This document shows positions 1-9,126 of a stretch of DNA of 64,000 nucleotides, piece after piece; the first letter of the stretch is position 1; each line of letters begins with the position of its first letter. Position numbers and translations under genes: made by a program. The notes under the pieces are model-generated. The model saw nothing but the letters and a program-made list of their open reading frames with translations. It did no database searches and had not been told where the DNA came from. Source of the DNA: DRPG01 sp964655065 (GTDB lineage Bacteria; Myxococcota_A; UBA796; GCA-2862545); assembly GCA_964655065.1 (NCBI GenBank), contig CAZZLC010000007.1, positions 62,001 through 126,000 of the forward strand, given 5' to 3'.

Positions 1-90
1 CGCCGGGCAGTACGGTGGGTCGCGCTCTTCGCACTGTCGTCGTTCCTCGGGTCCGTGGTCCTGTGTGCGGGTGCGTTCGCGATGCTCTGA
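1..90 (+). CDS. C-terminal end of a membrane protein (partial)
   Basis: Reading frame 1 is open from the window edge to a TGA at 88-90 and gives 29 residues. They form one strongly hydrophobic stretch after two arginines (WVALFALSSFLGSVVLCAG), which looks like a final transmembrane helix. The rest of the gene lies outside the window, so no family can be named. The codon usage fits the neighbours. The 99 bases to the next start contain no gene. Confidence 0.45.
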   Translation, partial: RRAVRWVALFALSSFLGSVVLCAGAFAML

Positions 91-189
91 GCGCCACCCC
101 GGGCGACGGTGGGTCGCTCGCCGCGGCGCGCGACTGACGACGGTTGGTTCGCGGCGCGTGGTGCCTAAGGAGAGCCCGAGGAGAGTTCC

Positions 190-1014
190 ATGGCTCACGT
201 CGACGTCCGGTCAGACAACTTCGACACCGAGGTGATCGCCCGCTCGTACCAAGTCCCCGTGGTCGTCGACTTCTGGGCGGACTGGTGCGGTCCCTGTCGG
301 GTCCTCGGCCCCGTCCTCGAGCGCCTCGCCGACGAGTCCGGTGGGAGCTGGGCGCTGGTCAAGATCGACACCACGCGCGCCCCCGATCTGGCCCAGGAAT
401 TCGGTATCCAGGGCATTCCGGCCGTCAAGGCCTTCGTCGACGGCCAGGTCGTGGACGAGTTCGTCGGCGCGCTGCCCGAGGGTCGGATCCGGGACTGGCT
501 GAAGGGATTCGTCGTCGACGAGGCCGACGAGCTCGTCACGAAGGGCGACGCGGCACGACAGTCCGACCCCGAGGTCGCAAGAGCGAGGTATGCGGAAGCG
601 CTCGGCCTTCGAGAGCACCCCGCCGCCCTCCTCGGTCTCGCGGAGCTCTCCCCCCCTACCGAGGCAAGGGCGCTGCTCGGTCGGCTTCCCGTCAAGCTCG
701 ACGGGCCGCTCGCCGCGCGCAAGGCCGCGCTCGAGCTGGCCATCGAGGCTGGCGACGTCGACCCCGCCGAGCTCCGACGCAGGGTCGCGGCCAACCCCGA
801 CGACCTCGACGCCCGCTGGGCCCTGGCCCATGCCCACGCCGCCCGGGGCGATCACGAGACCGCGCTCGAGCTCCTGCTGGAGCTGGTCCGAAGCCACCGG
901 AGCTTCCGTGACGATGGAGCCCGCAAGGCGATGCTCGCCATCTTCGACGCCATCGGGTCCCAGACGCCGCTCGTCCACGAGTACCGACGCAAGCTCACCA
1001 ACGTGCTGTTCTGA
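190..1014 (+). CDS. Thioredoxin-domain protein with helical C-terminal domain (CnoX/YbbN-like)
   Basis: 274 aa. Residues 1-105 are a thioredoxin fold with the redox motif WCGPC at residues 32-36 and the cis-proline motif GIQGIPAVKAF. Residues about 110-274 are Ala/Leu/Arg-rich helices with TPR-like spacing. This two-part layout and length are those of CnoX/YbbN, a holdase that binds unfolded proteins and delivers them to GroEL and DnaK. Unlike E. coli CnoX, whose motif is SQHC, both active-site cysteines are present, so this protein could be redox active. There is no signal peptide, so it is expected in the cytoplasm. GAGGAGAG precedes the ATG. The family is sure; the chaperone role is inferred. 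Confidence 0.85.
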   Translation: MAHVDVRSDNFDTEVIARSYQVPVVVDFWADWCGPCRVLGPVLERLADESGGSWALVKIDTTRAPDLAQEFGIQGIPAVKAFVDGQVVDEFVGALPEGRIRDWLKGFVVDEADELVTKGDAARQSDPEVARARYAEALGLREHPAALLGLAELSPPTEARALLGRLPVKLDGPLAARKAALELAIEAGDVDPAELRRRVAANPDDLDARWALAHAHAARGDHETALELLLELVRSHRSFRDDGARKAMLAIFDAIGSQTPLVHEYRRKLTNVLF

Positions 1015-1124
1015 CCGCTTCGGCCGAGCGGCGTGGCGTGGAGCGCGGCGCGAGGTTGGGTCGAGGGCACCTTCCACTGGGCACCCCAATCTCGAAATGG
1101 CATAGCCCCCGCGAGGAGGCCGCC

Positions 1125-2324
1125 CTGTCCCAATCCATCGTCCTCGTGACCGTCACGGGCCTCGACACCCCCGGAATCACCGCGAGCCTCGTCGAAGTGG
1201 TCGCCCGCGAGGGCGCCGAGCTGCTCGACGTCGAGCAGGTGGTCGTGCAGGGCCAGCTCACGCTCTGCCTGCTCCTCGGGAGCGTCGCCGACGCCCCGGT
1301 GCTCAAGGAGCTCCTGTTTGCCGCGAGTCAGCGGGGGCTCGCCACCACGTTCGCCGAGCTACCGTCGGATCCTGGACCGACAGGCACGCGACGGCTGGCG
1401 ATCACGGCCCTCGGTGACCCGCTCGAGGCACGCCACGTCGCCGCCATCGCGAGCACCCTCGCCGATCACGGCGCGAACATCGGAGCCATCGAGCGCCTCT
1501 CGGGGGCCGGGCTGTCCGCCATGGAGGTCCGCGCCGACCTCGCCGGCGACGACGACGCGGTGGCCACGCTCCGGAGCGCCCTGCTCCGTCTCGCGCTCGA
1601 GGACGACCTCGACCTCGCGGTGCAGCCTTACGGACTGTTGCGGCGCGGGATGCGCCTGTGCGCGATGGACATGGACTCCACGCTCGTCCAGGTCGAGGTG
1701 ATCGACGAGCTGGCCCGACTGCACGGGGTGGGTGACGCGGTCGCCCGGATCACGGCCGACGCGATGGCCGGCGAGCTCGACTACGAGGCGAGCCTCCGCC
1801 GTCGGGTGTCCCTCCTCGAGGGCCTCGACGCCGCGAGCGTGCAGGCGGTGGCGGACCGACTGCCGCTCACCGAGGGCGCGGAGGTCCTGGTGAGCACGCT
1901 GCAGCACCTGGGCTACCGCACCGCCGTGATCAGCGGCGGGTTCGACGTCGCGGCTCGACGCGTCCAGGAGCGCCTGGGCCTCGACCATGCCCACTCGAAC
2001 ACGCTCGAGGTCGCGGACGGCGTGCTCACCGGCCGCGTGTTGGAGCCCATCGTGACGCCGGAGCGCAAGGTCGCCCTGCTCGCGCAGATCGCCACCGACG
2101 AGGGCATCGACCTGTCGCAGACCATCGCGATCGGGGACGGCGCCAACGACCGCCTCATGATCGAGGCTGCCGGGCTGGGCATCGCCTTCCACGCCAAGGC
2201 GAAGCTCCGGCGGGCTGCCGACGCCGCGCTGACCGCCGGGGGCCTGGACCGAGTGCTCTACCTGCTCGGCATTCGCGCCCGCGATCTCGCGGAGTGGGGG
2301 GTGGGCGCCGAACGCGCCTCCTAG
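1125..2324 (+). CDS. serB: Phosphoserine phosphatase with N-terminal ACT domains
   Basis: Hydrolyses O-phosphoserine to serine, the last step of serine synthesis. Two ACT-like regulatory modules occupy about residues 1-165 (the first begins IVLVTVTGLDTPGIT). They are followed by a HAD phosphatase domain with the nucleophile motif DMDST, the motif-II SGGF, and the motif-III region GDGANDR. At 399 aa it matches the two-ACT SerB of Mycobacterium. The start is unusual: the only start placed directly before the first ACT strand and behind a good ribosome site (GAGGAGG at 1113-1119) is a CTG at 1125. A GTG at 1038 in the same frame would add 29 residues that are not ACT-like. Its TAG overlaps the stop of the convergent histidine kinase. 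Confidence 0.92.
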   Translation: MSQSIVLVTVTGLDTPGITASLVEVVAREGAELLDVEQVVVQGQLTLCLLLGSVADAPVLKELLFAASQRGLATTFAELPSDPGPTGTRRLAITALGDPLEARHVAAIASTLADHGANIGAIERLSGAGLSAMEVRADLAGDDDAVATLRSALLRLALEDDLDLAVQPYGLLRRGMRLCAMDMDSTLVQVEVIDELARLHGVGDAVARITADAMAGELDYEASLRRRVSLLEGLDAASVQAVADRLPLTEGAEVLVSTLQHLGYRTAVISGGFDVAARRVQERLGLDHAHSNTLEVADGVLTGRVLEPIVTPERKVALLAQIATDEGIDLSQTIAIGDGANDRLMIEAAGLGIAFHAKAKLRRAADAALTAGGLDRVLYLLGIRARDLAEWGVGAERAS

Positions 2325-4630
2325 CCAGCCGCCGCCGCCAGCGTCTCGAGCAGCTCGTCACGCCGGAACGGCTTGCGCAGCAGCGGGATCTCCGCTCCTG
2401 CCGGTGCGGGCTCGTCGTTCGCCACGAGCACGTACCCCGACATGAAGACGATCGGCAGGTCGGGCCGCGCCTCCCGGAGCGAGCGCGCGAGCTCCCAGCC
2501 GGATTCTCCGGGCATCGACAGATCCGTGAGGACCAGATCGATCCCTGGAGACTGGGCGAGCCGCACCCTGGCCTCTTCGGCCGATGCCGCGGTCACGACC
2601 TCGAACCCAGCCGATGCCAGCACCCGGCTGGTCGCCTTTCGGATCACGCGCTCGTCGTCGACGAGGAGCACCGTCCCTCGTTTCGATGGGGGTGTCGAGG
2701 GCCGCGCGGGCGGCGGAGGCTGCGAAGGCCGTGCGTCGTTCGCGAGGGGCAGGATGAGCTCGAACGTGGTCCCGCGGCCCGGCTCGGTCTCGACCGTGAG
2801 CGCGCCACCGTGGCGGCGAACCGTCCCGTGCACCGTGGACAGGCCGAGTCCGGTGCCCGAGCCACGCGCCTTGGTGGTGAAGAACGGCTCGAAGATCCGG
2901 GGCAAGACGGCCGGGTCGATGCCCTGCCCGGTGTCGGCCACGCTGATGTGCAACGCAGGACCGGGGCGGACAGGGTTCGGCAACGAGCTGGCCCAGCCCG
3001 GCTCGAGGTCGATCACTCGGGTGAGGATGCGAAGCTCGCCCCCGTCGGGCATCGCATCTCGCGCGTTCAGGGCGAGATTGAGGATGGCGTTCTGGAGGGC
3101 AGGACCGTCCCCGATCAGCTGAGCGTCGGTGCTCTCGAGGTCGGCCTCGATATGGGTGGGCAGCGGCACCACGTGGCGCACGAGCCGAAGCGACTCCTCC
3201 ATCAGCGTCGTCACGTCGAGGCGTTCGGAGGCTGGACGGTCCCTTCGACCAAACGCGAGGAGCTGCGCGGTCAAGGCGACGGCCTGGGTCGCCGCTCCCT
3301 GGAGCACACCGAGGAGCTCCGAGCGGTCCGCATCGTCGGCCACCACAGGGTCGTCACCGAGCTCCTCGCTGGCCGAGACGATAGCGCCCAGCAGGTTGTT
3401 GAAGTCGTGAGCCACGGAGCCCGCCATGCGACCGAGCGACTCGAGCTGGCGTAGGTGGGCAAGCTCCCGTCGCGTGTCGACCACCTCGGTGACGTCCTGC
3501 ATCTCGACGAGCATCATCGTCGCGGTGTTCGCATCGTCGCGGTACGGCGACACCCGGATCGCGTGCACCTCCTCCCGTGGGCTCCCGGGCCAGCTGCGCG
3601 TCACCTCGAAGGCGCTCGCGACTCCCTGGGAGGCCATGCGCAGTCGCTCGCGCAGCACGTCGCGGTCGGCCTCGGAGAACAGTCGCCCAGCGCCGAGCCG
3701 CTCGAGCGCTTCGTCGTCGTCGTCGGCGAGGAGTCGCTGAGCCTGGCGATTGGCGTGCACGAGCGACCCGTCCTCGGTCACGAGGCAGAGCGCCGACGAC
3801 GACTGCTCGAACACGGCCCGAAAGCGCCGGTCCGCCTCGGCACCGGCGGCCCGCGCCCGCTCGGCCGCCTGCCGTTCCCTCTCGCTCTCCTCGAGGGCCT
3901 CGGTCAGCATCTTGACTGGCGTGATCGTGAGCGCACTGCCGACCCCGGTGAAGACGACCACCACCAAGCCGACGAGCCACCTCGGGTTCTCGCCCGGCAC
4001 GATCCACCCCGCCTTCTCGAGGCTCCACGCGACCACGACGGTCGTGGCGAGCCAAGCGAGGAGGACCATCGCCCCGCGCGACCCGAACAGCAGCACCACC
4101 ACGGGCAGCACGGCGAGGGGCAACCAGAATCCGAACACCGTCAGTCCGTTGAGCAGACCGTGGACGGTGATCGTCAGCGCCGTGCCCAGCAACAGCACAC
4201 GAAGGGAGCTCGGCCAGTCTCCCCGCCGAGCGGGGAGCGTCGCCGCACCGGTAAGCAGGATGCCGAGGACAGGGCCCAACAATCGCGTGGGCTGGGTCGG
4301 TACGAGAAAGACCACAGCGACGAGAAAGGAGAGGACCACGATCACGCCGAACGACCAGAGGAAGGGCCGGCCGATGCGCTCGGCGATTCGGCTCCGCACG
4401 GCCTCGTCGACCGAGGTTGCCGTCAGCGCGTCCACCCACGACTCGCGTGGCGTGGGCCGGGCGTCTCCGTCTGCCAGTCTGTCCTCCGGTTCGAAATCGG
4501 CGCTCGTACTAGACCACAGGCGAAACGTATGTCGCGTCTCGCGTCCCGCACGACACGTGCGTGTTCCGGATTGGAGGCGGTCTGCCACCAGTGCAAGAAT
4601 CTGGCCCGAGGCATGACGGGGAGTCGACAA
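2321..4630 (-). CDS. Membrane hybrid histidine kinase with PAS and C-terminal receiver
   Basis: About 769 aa. In order: a short cytoplasmic lead, about six hydrophobic segments (residues ~90-250), a coiled linker, a PAS domain (~265-380), a HisKA dimerisation domain with phospho-accepting His in VAHDFNNLLGAI (about residue 408), a HATPase domain (N box LALNARDAMPDGG, G boxes DTGQGI and GTGLGLS), and a receiver with phospho-Asp in LVLTDLSMPGESG and Lys in LLRKPF. The ligand or signal is unknown; no output domain or partner regulator is adjacent. The start is uncertain: the longest frame uses a TTG at 4630, only 31 bp from the divergent gene, so the true start is probably further in, leaving room for a promoter. 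Confidence 0.9.
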   Translation of the reverse strand: MSTPRHASGQILALVADRLQSGTRTCRAGRETRHTFRLWSSTSADFEPEDRLADGDARPTPRESWVDALTATSVDEAVRSRIAERIGRPFLWSFGVIVVLSFLVAVVFLVPTQPTRLLGPVLGILLTGAATLPARRGDWPSSLRVLLLGTALTITVHGLLNGLTVFGFWLPLAVLPVVVLLFGSRGAMVLLAWLATTVVVAWSLEKAGWIVPGENPRWLVGLVVVVFTGVGSALTITPVKMLTEALEESERERQAAERARAAGAEADRRFRAVFEQSSSALCLVTEDGSLVHANRQAQRLLADDDDEALERLGAGRLFSEADRDVLRERLRMASQGVASAFEVTRSWPGSPREEVHAIRVSPYRDDANTATMMLVEMQDVTEVVDTRRELAHLRQLESLGRMAGSVAHDFNNLLGAIVSASEELGDDPVVADDADRSELLGVLQGAATQAVALTAQLLAFGRRDRPASERLDVTTLMEESLRLVRHVVPLPTHIEADLESTDAQLIGDGPALQNAILNLALNARDAMPDGGELRILTRVIDLEPGWASSLPNPVRPGPALHISVADTGQGIDPAVLPRIFEPFFTTKARGSGTGLGLSTVHGTVRRHGGALTVETEPGRGTTFELILPLANDARPSQPPPPARPSTPPSKRGTVLLVDDERVIRKATSRVLASAGFEVVTAASAEEARVRLAQSPGIDLVLTDLSMPGESGWELARSLREARPDLPIVFMSGYVLVANDEPAPAGAEIPLLRKPFRRDELLETLAAAAG

Positions 4631-4661
4631 TCGGGGCTACTGGCGGTGGTAGGCTGCCGGC

Positions 4662-5315
4662 GTGGAAGAGACCGGTCATCGCCCGCGGGTGAAGTTCGAG
4701 CTCCGGCGTCTCGGAGCTCCCTCAGAGGGGCTCCGTCCGCTTCGGGAGGCGCTGGCGCAGGCCCTCGGCGCCCTCGAGCGGGCAGGCTGCTGTCCGGTGC
4801 TCGACGATGGGCTCGCCGCGGGCAACGGGGCCGTCCGTACGCCCGAGGGCACCCTCCTCGTGTCTCGCAGCGGCCGGACCCCGGGCGGGATCGAAGTCGA
4901 CGACGTCGTAGAGCTGGTCGCCTTCGACCCTACAGCCTGGGTGGCGACCTACCGGAGCCTCTCCCCAGCTGCGCGACCCACGAGCGACGCCCCCCTCCAC
5001 TGGGCCGCCCTCGTCGAGGCGCCAGCTCGGCTCGGGTGGACCGAGCCTCCGACAGCTTCGTTGCACGGGCACGTCCTCGAGACGAGCCGCGCGGCCGCCG
5101 AGCTCGGCCTCCCGATCTCCATCGAGGCCACGTCGTTCAGCACGCCCCCCGACCGGGAGGCGCTCCTCGAGCTCCTGGCCCGCGCCCCCTGGCCGGACCA
5201 CCGCACCGTGATCCGGCGCGATCACGGTTTCTTCACCCTGGGCGCCGATCTCGCAGACGCGTCGCGGACGGTCGCGGCCCTCGCGGAGAAGGCCCGGGCG
5301 ATCGGCGTCCTCTGA
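4662..5315 (+). CDS. Class II aldolase/adducin-like protein
   Basis: 217 aa and cytoplasmic. The fold signature is that of fuculose-1-phosphate aldolase-type proteins: a GNGAVRTPEGTLLVSRSG stretch near residue 50, a central stretch with HWAALVEAPARLGW and SLHGHVLETS, and a C-terminal HGFFTLGADLADA. That last stretch matches the HG.....G..l..A region of class II aldolases. It is the first gene of the same-strand run leading to bphO and bphP, 88 bp before bphO. No substrate can be read from the sequence. The metal-binding His triad is only partly recognisable, so activity is uncertain. Confidence 0.7.
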   Translation: MEETGHRPRVKFELRRLGAPSEGLRPLREALAQALGALERAGCCPVLDDGLAAGNGAVRTPEGTLLVSRSGRTPGGIEVDDVVELVAFDPTAWVATYRSLSPAARPTSDAPLHWAALVEAPARLGWTEPPTASLHGHVLETSRAAAELGLPISIEATSFSTPPDREALLELLARAPWPDHRTVIRRDHGFFTLGADLADASRTVAALAEKARAIGVL

Positions 5316-5403
5316 CGAGGTTCCGAGACATGGTCGAGATCGGGAGGTAAGCGACAACTGGGGTCCGACCTGCTCCACCCCGACCCCGAGAGGCGAGTCG
5401 ATC

Positions 5404-5952
5404 TTGAACGGGCTCCGGGCCAAGCTCCGCGATGCAACGGCGGACCTCCACGCGGCAGTCGAGTCGGCGTTCACGCTCGACGGGCCGATCGTCGAGCCGG
5501 CGTCCCGCGACCTCCTCCTCCGCACGATGCGCGCCGCCCACCGCAGGTTCGCCGTGACGCTGGATCGCGCGGCCAGCCTCGTGGGTCTGCCGGCCCGGTC
5601 GGCCCGGATCCTCGAGCTGCTCGACGAGGTCCCGGAAGCCGGACCAGAGGTGACTCGAGCCCCACCCGCGCTCCACGGAGCGGCGGCGATCGGCGTGCTC
5701 TACGTCTTCGAGGGCTCGGCCCTCGGCGCGACGACGCTGGTCCGCCAGTTCACCGCAGCCGGGCGTCCCGTGCCGGCCTACCTGGCGCTCCTCGCGGAGG
5801 AGGCGCCTCGACGATGGCCAGTGGTCGTGCGGAGCCTCGCGGGCTTCGAGGAACGGTCGGACGAGGTCGTCCGAGGTGCTCGCGTCACCTTCGGCTGGCT
5901 CGCTGACCACCTCGTGACGGCGCCCCACTCGGGCCCCGCAGTCGCTCGATGA
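5404..5952 (+). CDS. bphO: Bacteriophytochrome-associated heme oxygenase
   Basis: 182 aa. It opens heme to biliverdin IX-alpha, the chromophore of the phytochrome encoded next. The N-terminus carries the family pattern LRDATADLHAAVE, with the proximal heme-ligand His at residue 16. The central GAAAIGVLYVFEGSALGA segment is the glycine-rich distal helix typical of the bacterial BphO group. The start is a TTG preceded by GAGAGGCG; no ATG or GTG fits the conserved N-terminus better. The stop overlaps the start of bphP as ATGA (5949-5952), so the enzyme and the receptor that needs its product are translationally coupled. Confidence 0.9.
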   Translation: MNGLRAKLRDATADLHAAVESAFTLDGPIVEPASRDLLLRTMRAAHRRFAVTLDRAASLVGLPARSARILELLDEVPEAGPEVTRAPPALHGAAAIGVLYVFEGSALGATTLVRQFTAAGRPVPAYLALLAEEAPRRWPVVVRSLAGFEERSDEVVRGARVTFGWLADHLVTAPHSGPAVAR

Positions 5953-8393
5953 CCGACGACGACGCCCTACGAGAGGCGCTCGCGAACTGCGACCGCGAGC
6001 CGATTCACATTCCAGGCGCCATTCAGTCGTTCGGGGTCCTCCTCGCCGGTCCGCTCGACCTCTCGACGATCGCGATCGCGTCGAGCAACGCGGCCACGCT
6101 GCTCGGCGTCGACGCAGAGGAGCTCCTCGGATCGCCGTTCGCGAGCTGCCTTACCCGTGAGGTGGTGCATCGCGCGCGGAACGCGCTGTCTCGGGCGAGC
6201 TCGTCCACACAGCGGGAGGTCGTGGGAGAGCTCGACGTCCTCGAGTCTTCCGCGACGATCTCCGTGCACGCCCACGGGGGACGGGCCATCGTCGAGCTCC
6301 TGCCCAGGCCCTCGACGAGCCGCCGGGGACTGTCCGACACCGCCCGGCAGCTCTTTGCCGAGTCCATGGGCGGCGCGGACCTGCGGACCGTGCTGAACGC
6401 GGCCGTGCAGCGACTCCGCGAGATCACCCGCTACGACCGGGTGTTGGCCTACCGCTTTCTTCCGGACGGGTCCGGGGAGGTCGTCGCCGAAGCAAGGGCG
6501 GACGCGATGCCGTCGTTTCTCGGCCTTCGCTACCCCGCGTCCGACATTCCCCAGCAGGCGCGGGCCTTGTACGCAAGGACGCCGCTACGGATCATCGCGG
6601 ACGTCCGCAGCGAGCCGGTCGCCCTCGTCTCTCGGGACCCCGACGCCGAGCCCCTGGATCTCTCGCTGTCCGTGCTCCGCGCGAGCTCCCCGGTCCACCT
6701 CCGGTACCTCGACAACATGGACGTGCGGGCATCGATGAGCCTCCCCCTGGTCGTCGGCGGAGCGCTGTGGGGGCTGTTCGCCCTCCACCACGCCGAGCCG
6801 CGGGACCCGGATCCCGACGTGCTCGCGACCGGGGAGCTCGCGGGTCGCGCGTTGAGCCTGGTGGTGGAGCACACGCAGCTCGTGAGCCAGGAGACACGGC
6901 TGCGTCGCTGTCTCGCGCTCGCAGCCCAGCTGGCCGACGAGCCTGCCCTCGTCACCCACCCGGAGAGCGCGCGGGCCTTGTTCGCCGCCATCGCCGCTCG
7001 CGGCTTGTTCCTCGCCCGAGGCGACCGCGTCTTCAAGGCTGGGCAGGTCCCCTCCGACGAGGTCTGCCTGACCGTCCGGGAGCTCTCGTCGCGCGAAGGG
7101 CCCACCGGTCTCGACGATCTCTCGGCGCGACTCCCCGACACGGCGCTCGAGGGCGCGGCGGGGGCCCTGCTGGTTCCGCTCGCCGAGGCCCCCAAGACCG
7201 ATCTCGTCTTCTTGCGAGGCGAGGTCGCCCGCGAGATCACCTGGGCAGGCGGCCCCGACAAGCAGATCACGCGAGGGGAGCACGGCTACCAGCTTCATCC
7301 CCGCGCCTCGTTCGCGCGGTACGTGGAGGCCGTGGGCGGCCGCTCCGACGAGTGGACGTCCGACGATCTCGACGCGGCGGCCCGAATCCAAGCCGCTCTG
7401 GTCGACGCCATCTCACTACGGCGCTCCCTCGCCCGAGGCGCGGACCTCGGGGTCGCCGAGCTCCGCCACCGTCTGGGCAACGTCTTCTCCCTCGTGAGGG
7501 CGCTCGTGGTCCGCACAGCGCCAGGGCCCGAGGGCCTCGGGGAGCTCGAACAGCGACTGTCCGCCCTGGCCGACGCGCACCGTGCCGCCGACGGCACGGC
7601 AGATCTGCGCGACCTCCTCCATCGCCAGCTCGCCCCCTTCGTCCCTCCCGAGCCGGCGGCCCTGGACGTGGAGGGTCCGGACGTCGTCCTGAACGCTCCC
7701 GCCGCCCCCCTCGTGGCCCTGCTGGTCCGCGAGCTCACCTCCAACGCCGTCAAGCACGGTGCGCTCTCGACAGCACAGGGCCGCTTGACCGTGAGGTGGG
7801 ACTGGGATTCCGAGGGGCTCGTCGTGCGCTGGGAGGAGTCGGGCGGACCGCGCGTGACCCCTCCGCACCGCCAGGGCTTCGGACTCACCCTGCTCGAGCA
7901 GGCCCTACCCTACGAGATCGGCGGCAGGGCCCACCTGGATTTCGACCCGTCCGGCCTCCGCGCCACGTTCTGGCTCCCCTCGGAGCTGGTGAGCCGAGCC
8001 GAGGGGTCGGCCTCGTCCGCGCCGCGAGCGCGAACCGTCGCGCAGGGTCGTGCCCTCGTCGTCGAGGACCACTTCTTGCTCGCGGAGCAGCTGACGAGCG
8101 AGCTTCGGGACCTCGGCTTCGAGGAGGTCGACGTCGCCTCGACCGCGACGAACGCGCTGACCCTCCTGGAGGCTCGAGACTATGCGTTCTGCCTGCTCGA
8201 TCTCGAGCTCGGGGGGTCGTCGGGAAGGCCCGTGGGCCTGCGGGCGCTGGCGCTCGGGGTCCCGCTCGTCGTAGTCTCGGGCTACGACGTCGGTGACGGG
8301 CCGGCTCGACTCGATGCCCCCCACCTCGTCAAGCCCATCGACCAGGCGGCGCTGCAGGGGGCTCTGGACCGCGTGCGAGACTGGACCCACTGA
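5949..8393 (+). CDS. bphP: Bacteriophytochrome: PAS-GAF-PHY-HWE kinase-receiver
   Basis: 814 aa red/far-red photoreceptor kinase. The predicted biliverdin-binding Cys is residue 14, just before REPIHIPGAIQSFG. The PAS domain is followed by a GAF domain with the phytochrome signature PASDIP at 196-201, and a PHY domain with the tongue motif PRASF at 451-455. The kinase core is of the HWE/HisKA_2 type, with His507 in ELRHRLGNVFSLV and the WxE motif in VVRWEESGG, rather than a classical HisKA. The C-terminus is a receiver (phospho-Asp about 751 in LLDLEL, Lys in LVKPID). It is therefore a hybrid HWE phytochrome. It is coupled to bphO upstream by ATGA and to a stand-alone receiver downstream by TGATG. 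Confidence 0.95.
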   Translation: MTDDDALREALANCDREPIHIPGAIQSFGVLLAGPLDLSTIAIASSNAATLLGVDAEELLGSPFASCLTREVVHRARNALSRASSSTQREVVGELDVLESSATISVHAHGGRAIVELLPRPSTSRRGLSDTARQLFAESMGGADLRTVLNAAVQRLREITRYDRVLAYRFLPDGSGEVVAEARADAMPSFLGLRYPASDIPQQARALYARTPLRIIADVRSEPVALVSRDPDAEPLDLSLSVLRASSPVHLRYLDNMDVRASMSLPLVVGGALWGLFALHHAEPRDPDPDVLATGELAGRALSLVVEHTQLVSQETRLRRCLALAAQLADEPALVTHPESARALFAAIAARGLFLARGDRVFKAGQVPSDEVCLTVRELSSREGPTGLDDLSARLPDTALEGAAGALLVPLAEAPKTDLVFLRGEVAREITWAGGPDKQITRGEHGYQLHPRASFARYVEAVGGRSDEWTSDDLDAAARIQAALVDAISLRRSLARGADLGVAELRHRLGNVFSLVRALVVRTAPGPEGLGELEQRLSALADAHRAADGTADLRDLLHRQLAPFVPPEPAALDVEGPDVVLNAPAAPLVALLVRELTSNAVKHGALSTAQGRLTVRWDWDSEGLVVRWEESGGPRVTPPHRQGFGLTLLEQALPYEIGGRAHLDFDPSGLRATFWLPSELVSRAEGSASSAPRARTVAQGRALVVEDHFLLAEQLTSELRDLGFEEVDVASTATNALTLLEARDYAFCLLDLELGGSSGRPVGLRALALGVPLVVVSGYDVGDGPARLDAPHLVKPIDQAALQGALDRVRDWTH

Positions 8394-8839
8394 TGAGCTG
8401 CATCCTGATCCTCGAGGACGACATCGCCCTGGCCCGAGAGTGGCAGCTCCACCTTCGCCAATCCGGCCACGACGCCCTGCACGCGACGCGTGCGAGCGAG
8501 GCTCTCGCGCTGCTGCAGCTCTACCCGGTCGAGCTGTGCATCCTGGACTTCTTCATCGAGCCGCTGAACCAGCAGGACGCGCCGGACGGGAGCATCCGGT
8601 TCGCCGGAGCGCTTCGGATGCGCCCCGAGCTGGCCCGGAAGCGCCTCGCCCTGCTGGGTGTCTCGGGTCACATCAACATCCCCTACGGCGTGGACCCCGA
8701 GTCCCAGCTCGGAGCCCTCGGCGTCCGGGAGTTCATGGCCAAGCCTTTCCCTCCCCAGGCGCTGCTCGAGCGCGTAGAAGCGATGCTTGCCCGGCGCAGC
8801 GCCGAGCTCGAGCCCGGAGAGGGCAACCGACGACCCTGA
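8393..8839 (+). CDS. Single-domain response regulator
   Basis: 148 aa receiver with no output domain. Acidic pocket ILEDD near residue 8, phospho-Asp in CILDFF, conserved Ser in VSGH and Lys in MAKPF. A stretch of about 14 residues after the phospho-Asp (EPLNQQDAPDGS) is longer than in CheY. The start overlaps the bphP stop by one base (TGATG at 8391-8395), so it is made together with the phytochrome. It may receive phosphate from the HWE kinase or from the phytochrome's own receiver in a relay; that is inference from context. Single-domain partners of this kind are usual for bacteriophytochromes. Confidence 0.88.
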   Translation: MSCILILEDDIALAREWQLHLRQSGHDALHATRASEALALLQLYPVELCILDFFIEPLNQQDAPDGSIRFAGALRMRPELARKRLALLGVSGHINIPYGVDPESQLGALGVREFMAKPFPPQALLERVEAMLARRSAELEPGEGNRRP

Positions 8840-8853
8840 CGAGGAGAGCAACC

Positions 8854-9126
8854 ATGGTCTGGACAATCATCAGCTACAGCGTCTTTGGACTGGTCGCGGG
8901 ACTCATCGCCCGCTTCCTGGTACCCGGCCGTGACCCGATGGGACTCATCGGAACGATCGTGCTCGGCGTCGCCGGCTCGTTTGCCGGAGGCTTCGCCTGG
9001 AACCTGCTCGTGACGGGCAACGACGACCTCTTCGCGTTCGAGCCCGCGAACCTCGGCGGCTCGATCCTCGGCGCCATCGTGCTCCTGGTGCTCATGCGCC
9101 TGTTCGGTCTCCGCGCGGAGGACTGA
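8854..9126 (+). CDS. GlsB/YeaQ/YmgE-family small membrane protein
   Basis: 90 aa with three predicted transmembrane segments. The glycine-rich pattern is typical of the transglycosylase-associated/GlsB family: FGLVAGLIARFLVPGRDPMG, then TIVLGVAGSFAGGFAWNLL and GGSILGAIVLLVLMRL. Family members are inner-membrane proteins induced by stress, of unknown biochemistry. GAGGAGAG lies directly upstream of the ATG. It follows the phytochrome-linked regulator by 14 bp and may be the last gene of that operon. Its stop codon lies in the loop of a perfect hairpin. Confidence 0.88.
   Translation: MVWTIISYSVFGLVAGLIARFLVPGRDPMGLIGTIVLGVAGSFAGGFAWNLLVTGNDDLFAFEPANLGGSILGAIVLLVLMRLFGLRAED

Noticed and set aside
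3455..5350. Long plus-strand frame across the histidine kinase
   Set aside because: It covers the kinase antisense and the aldolase in another frame; not a gene.
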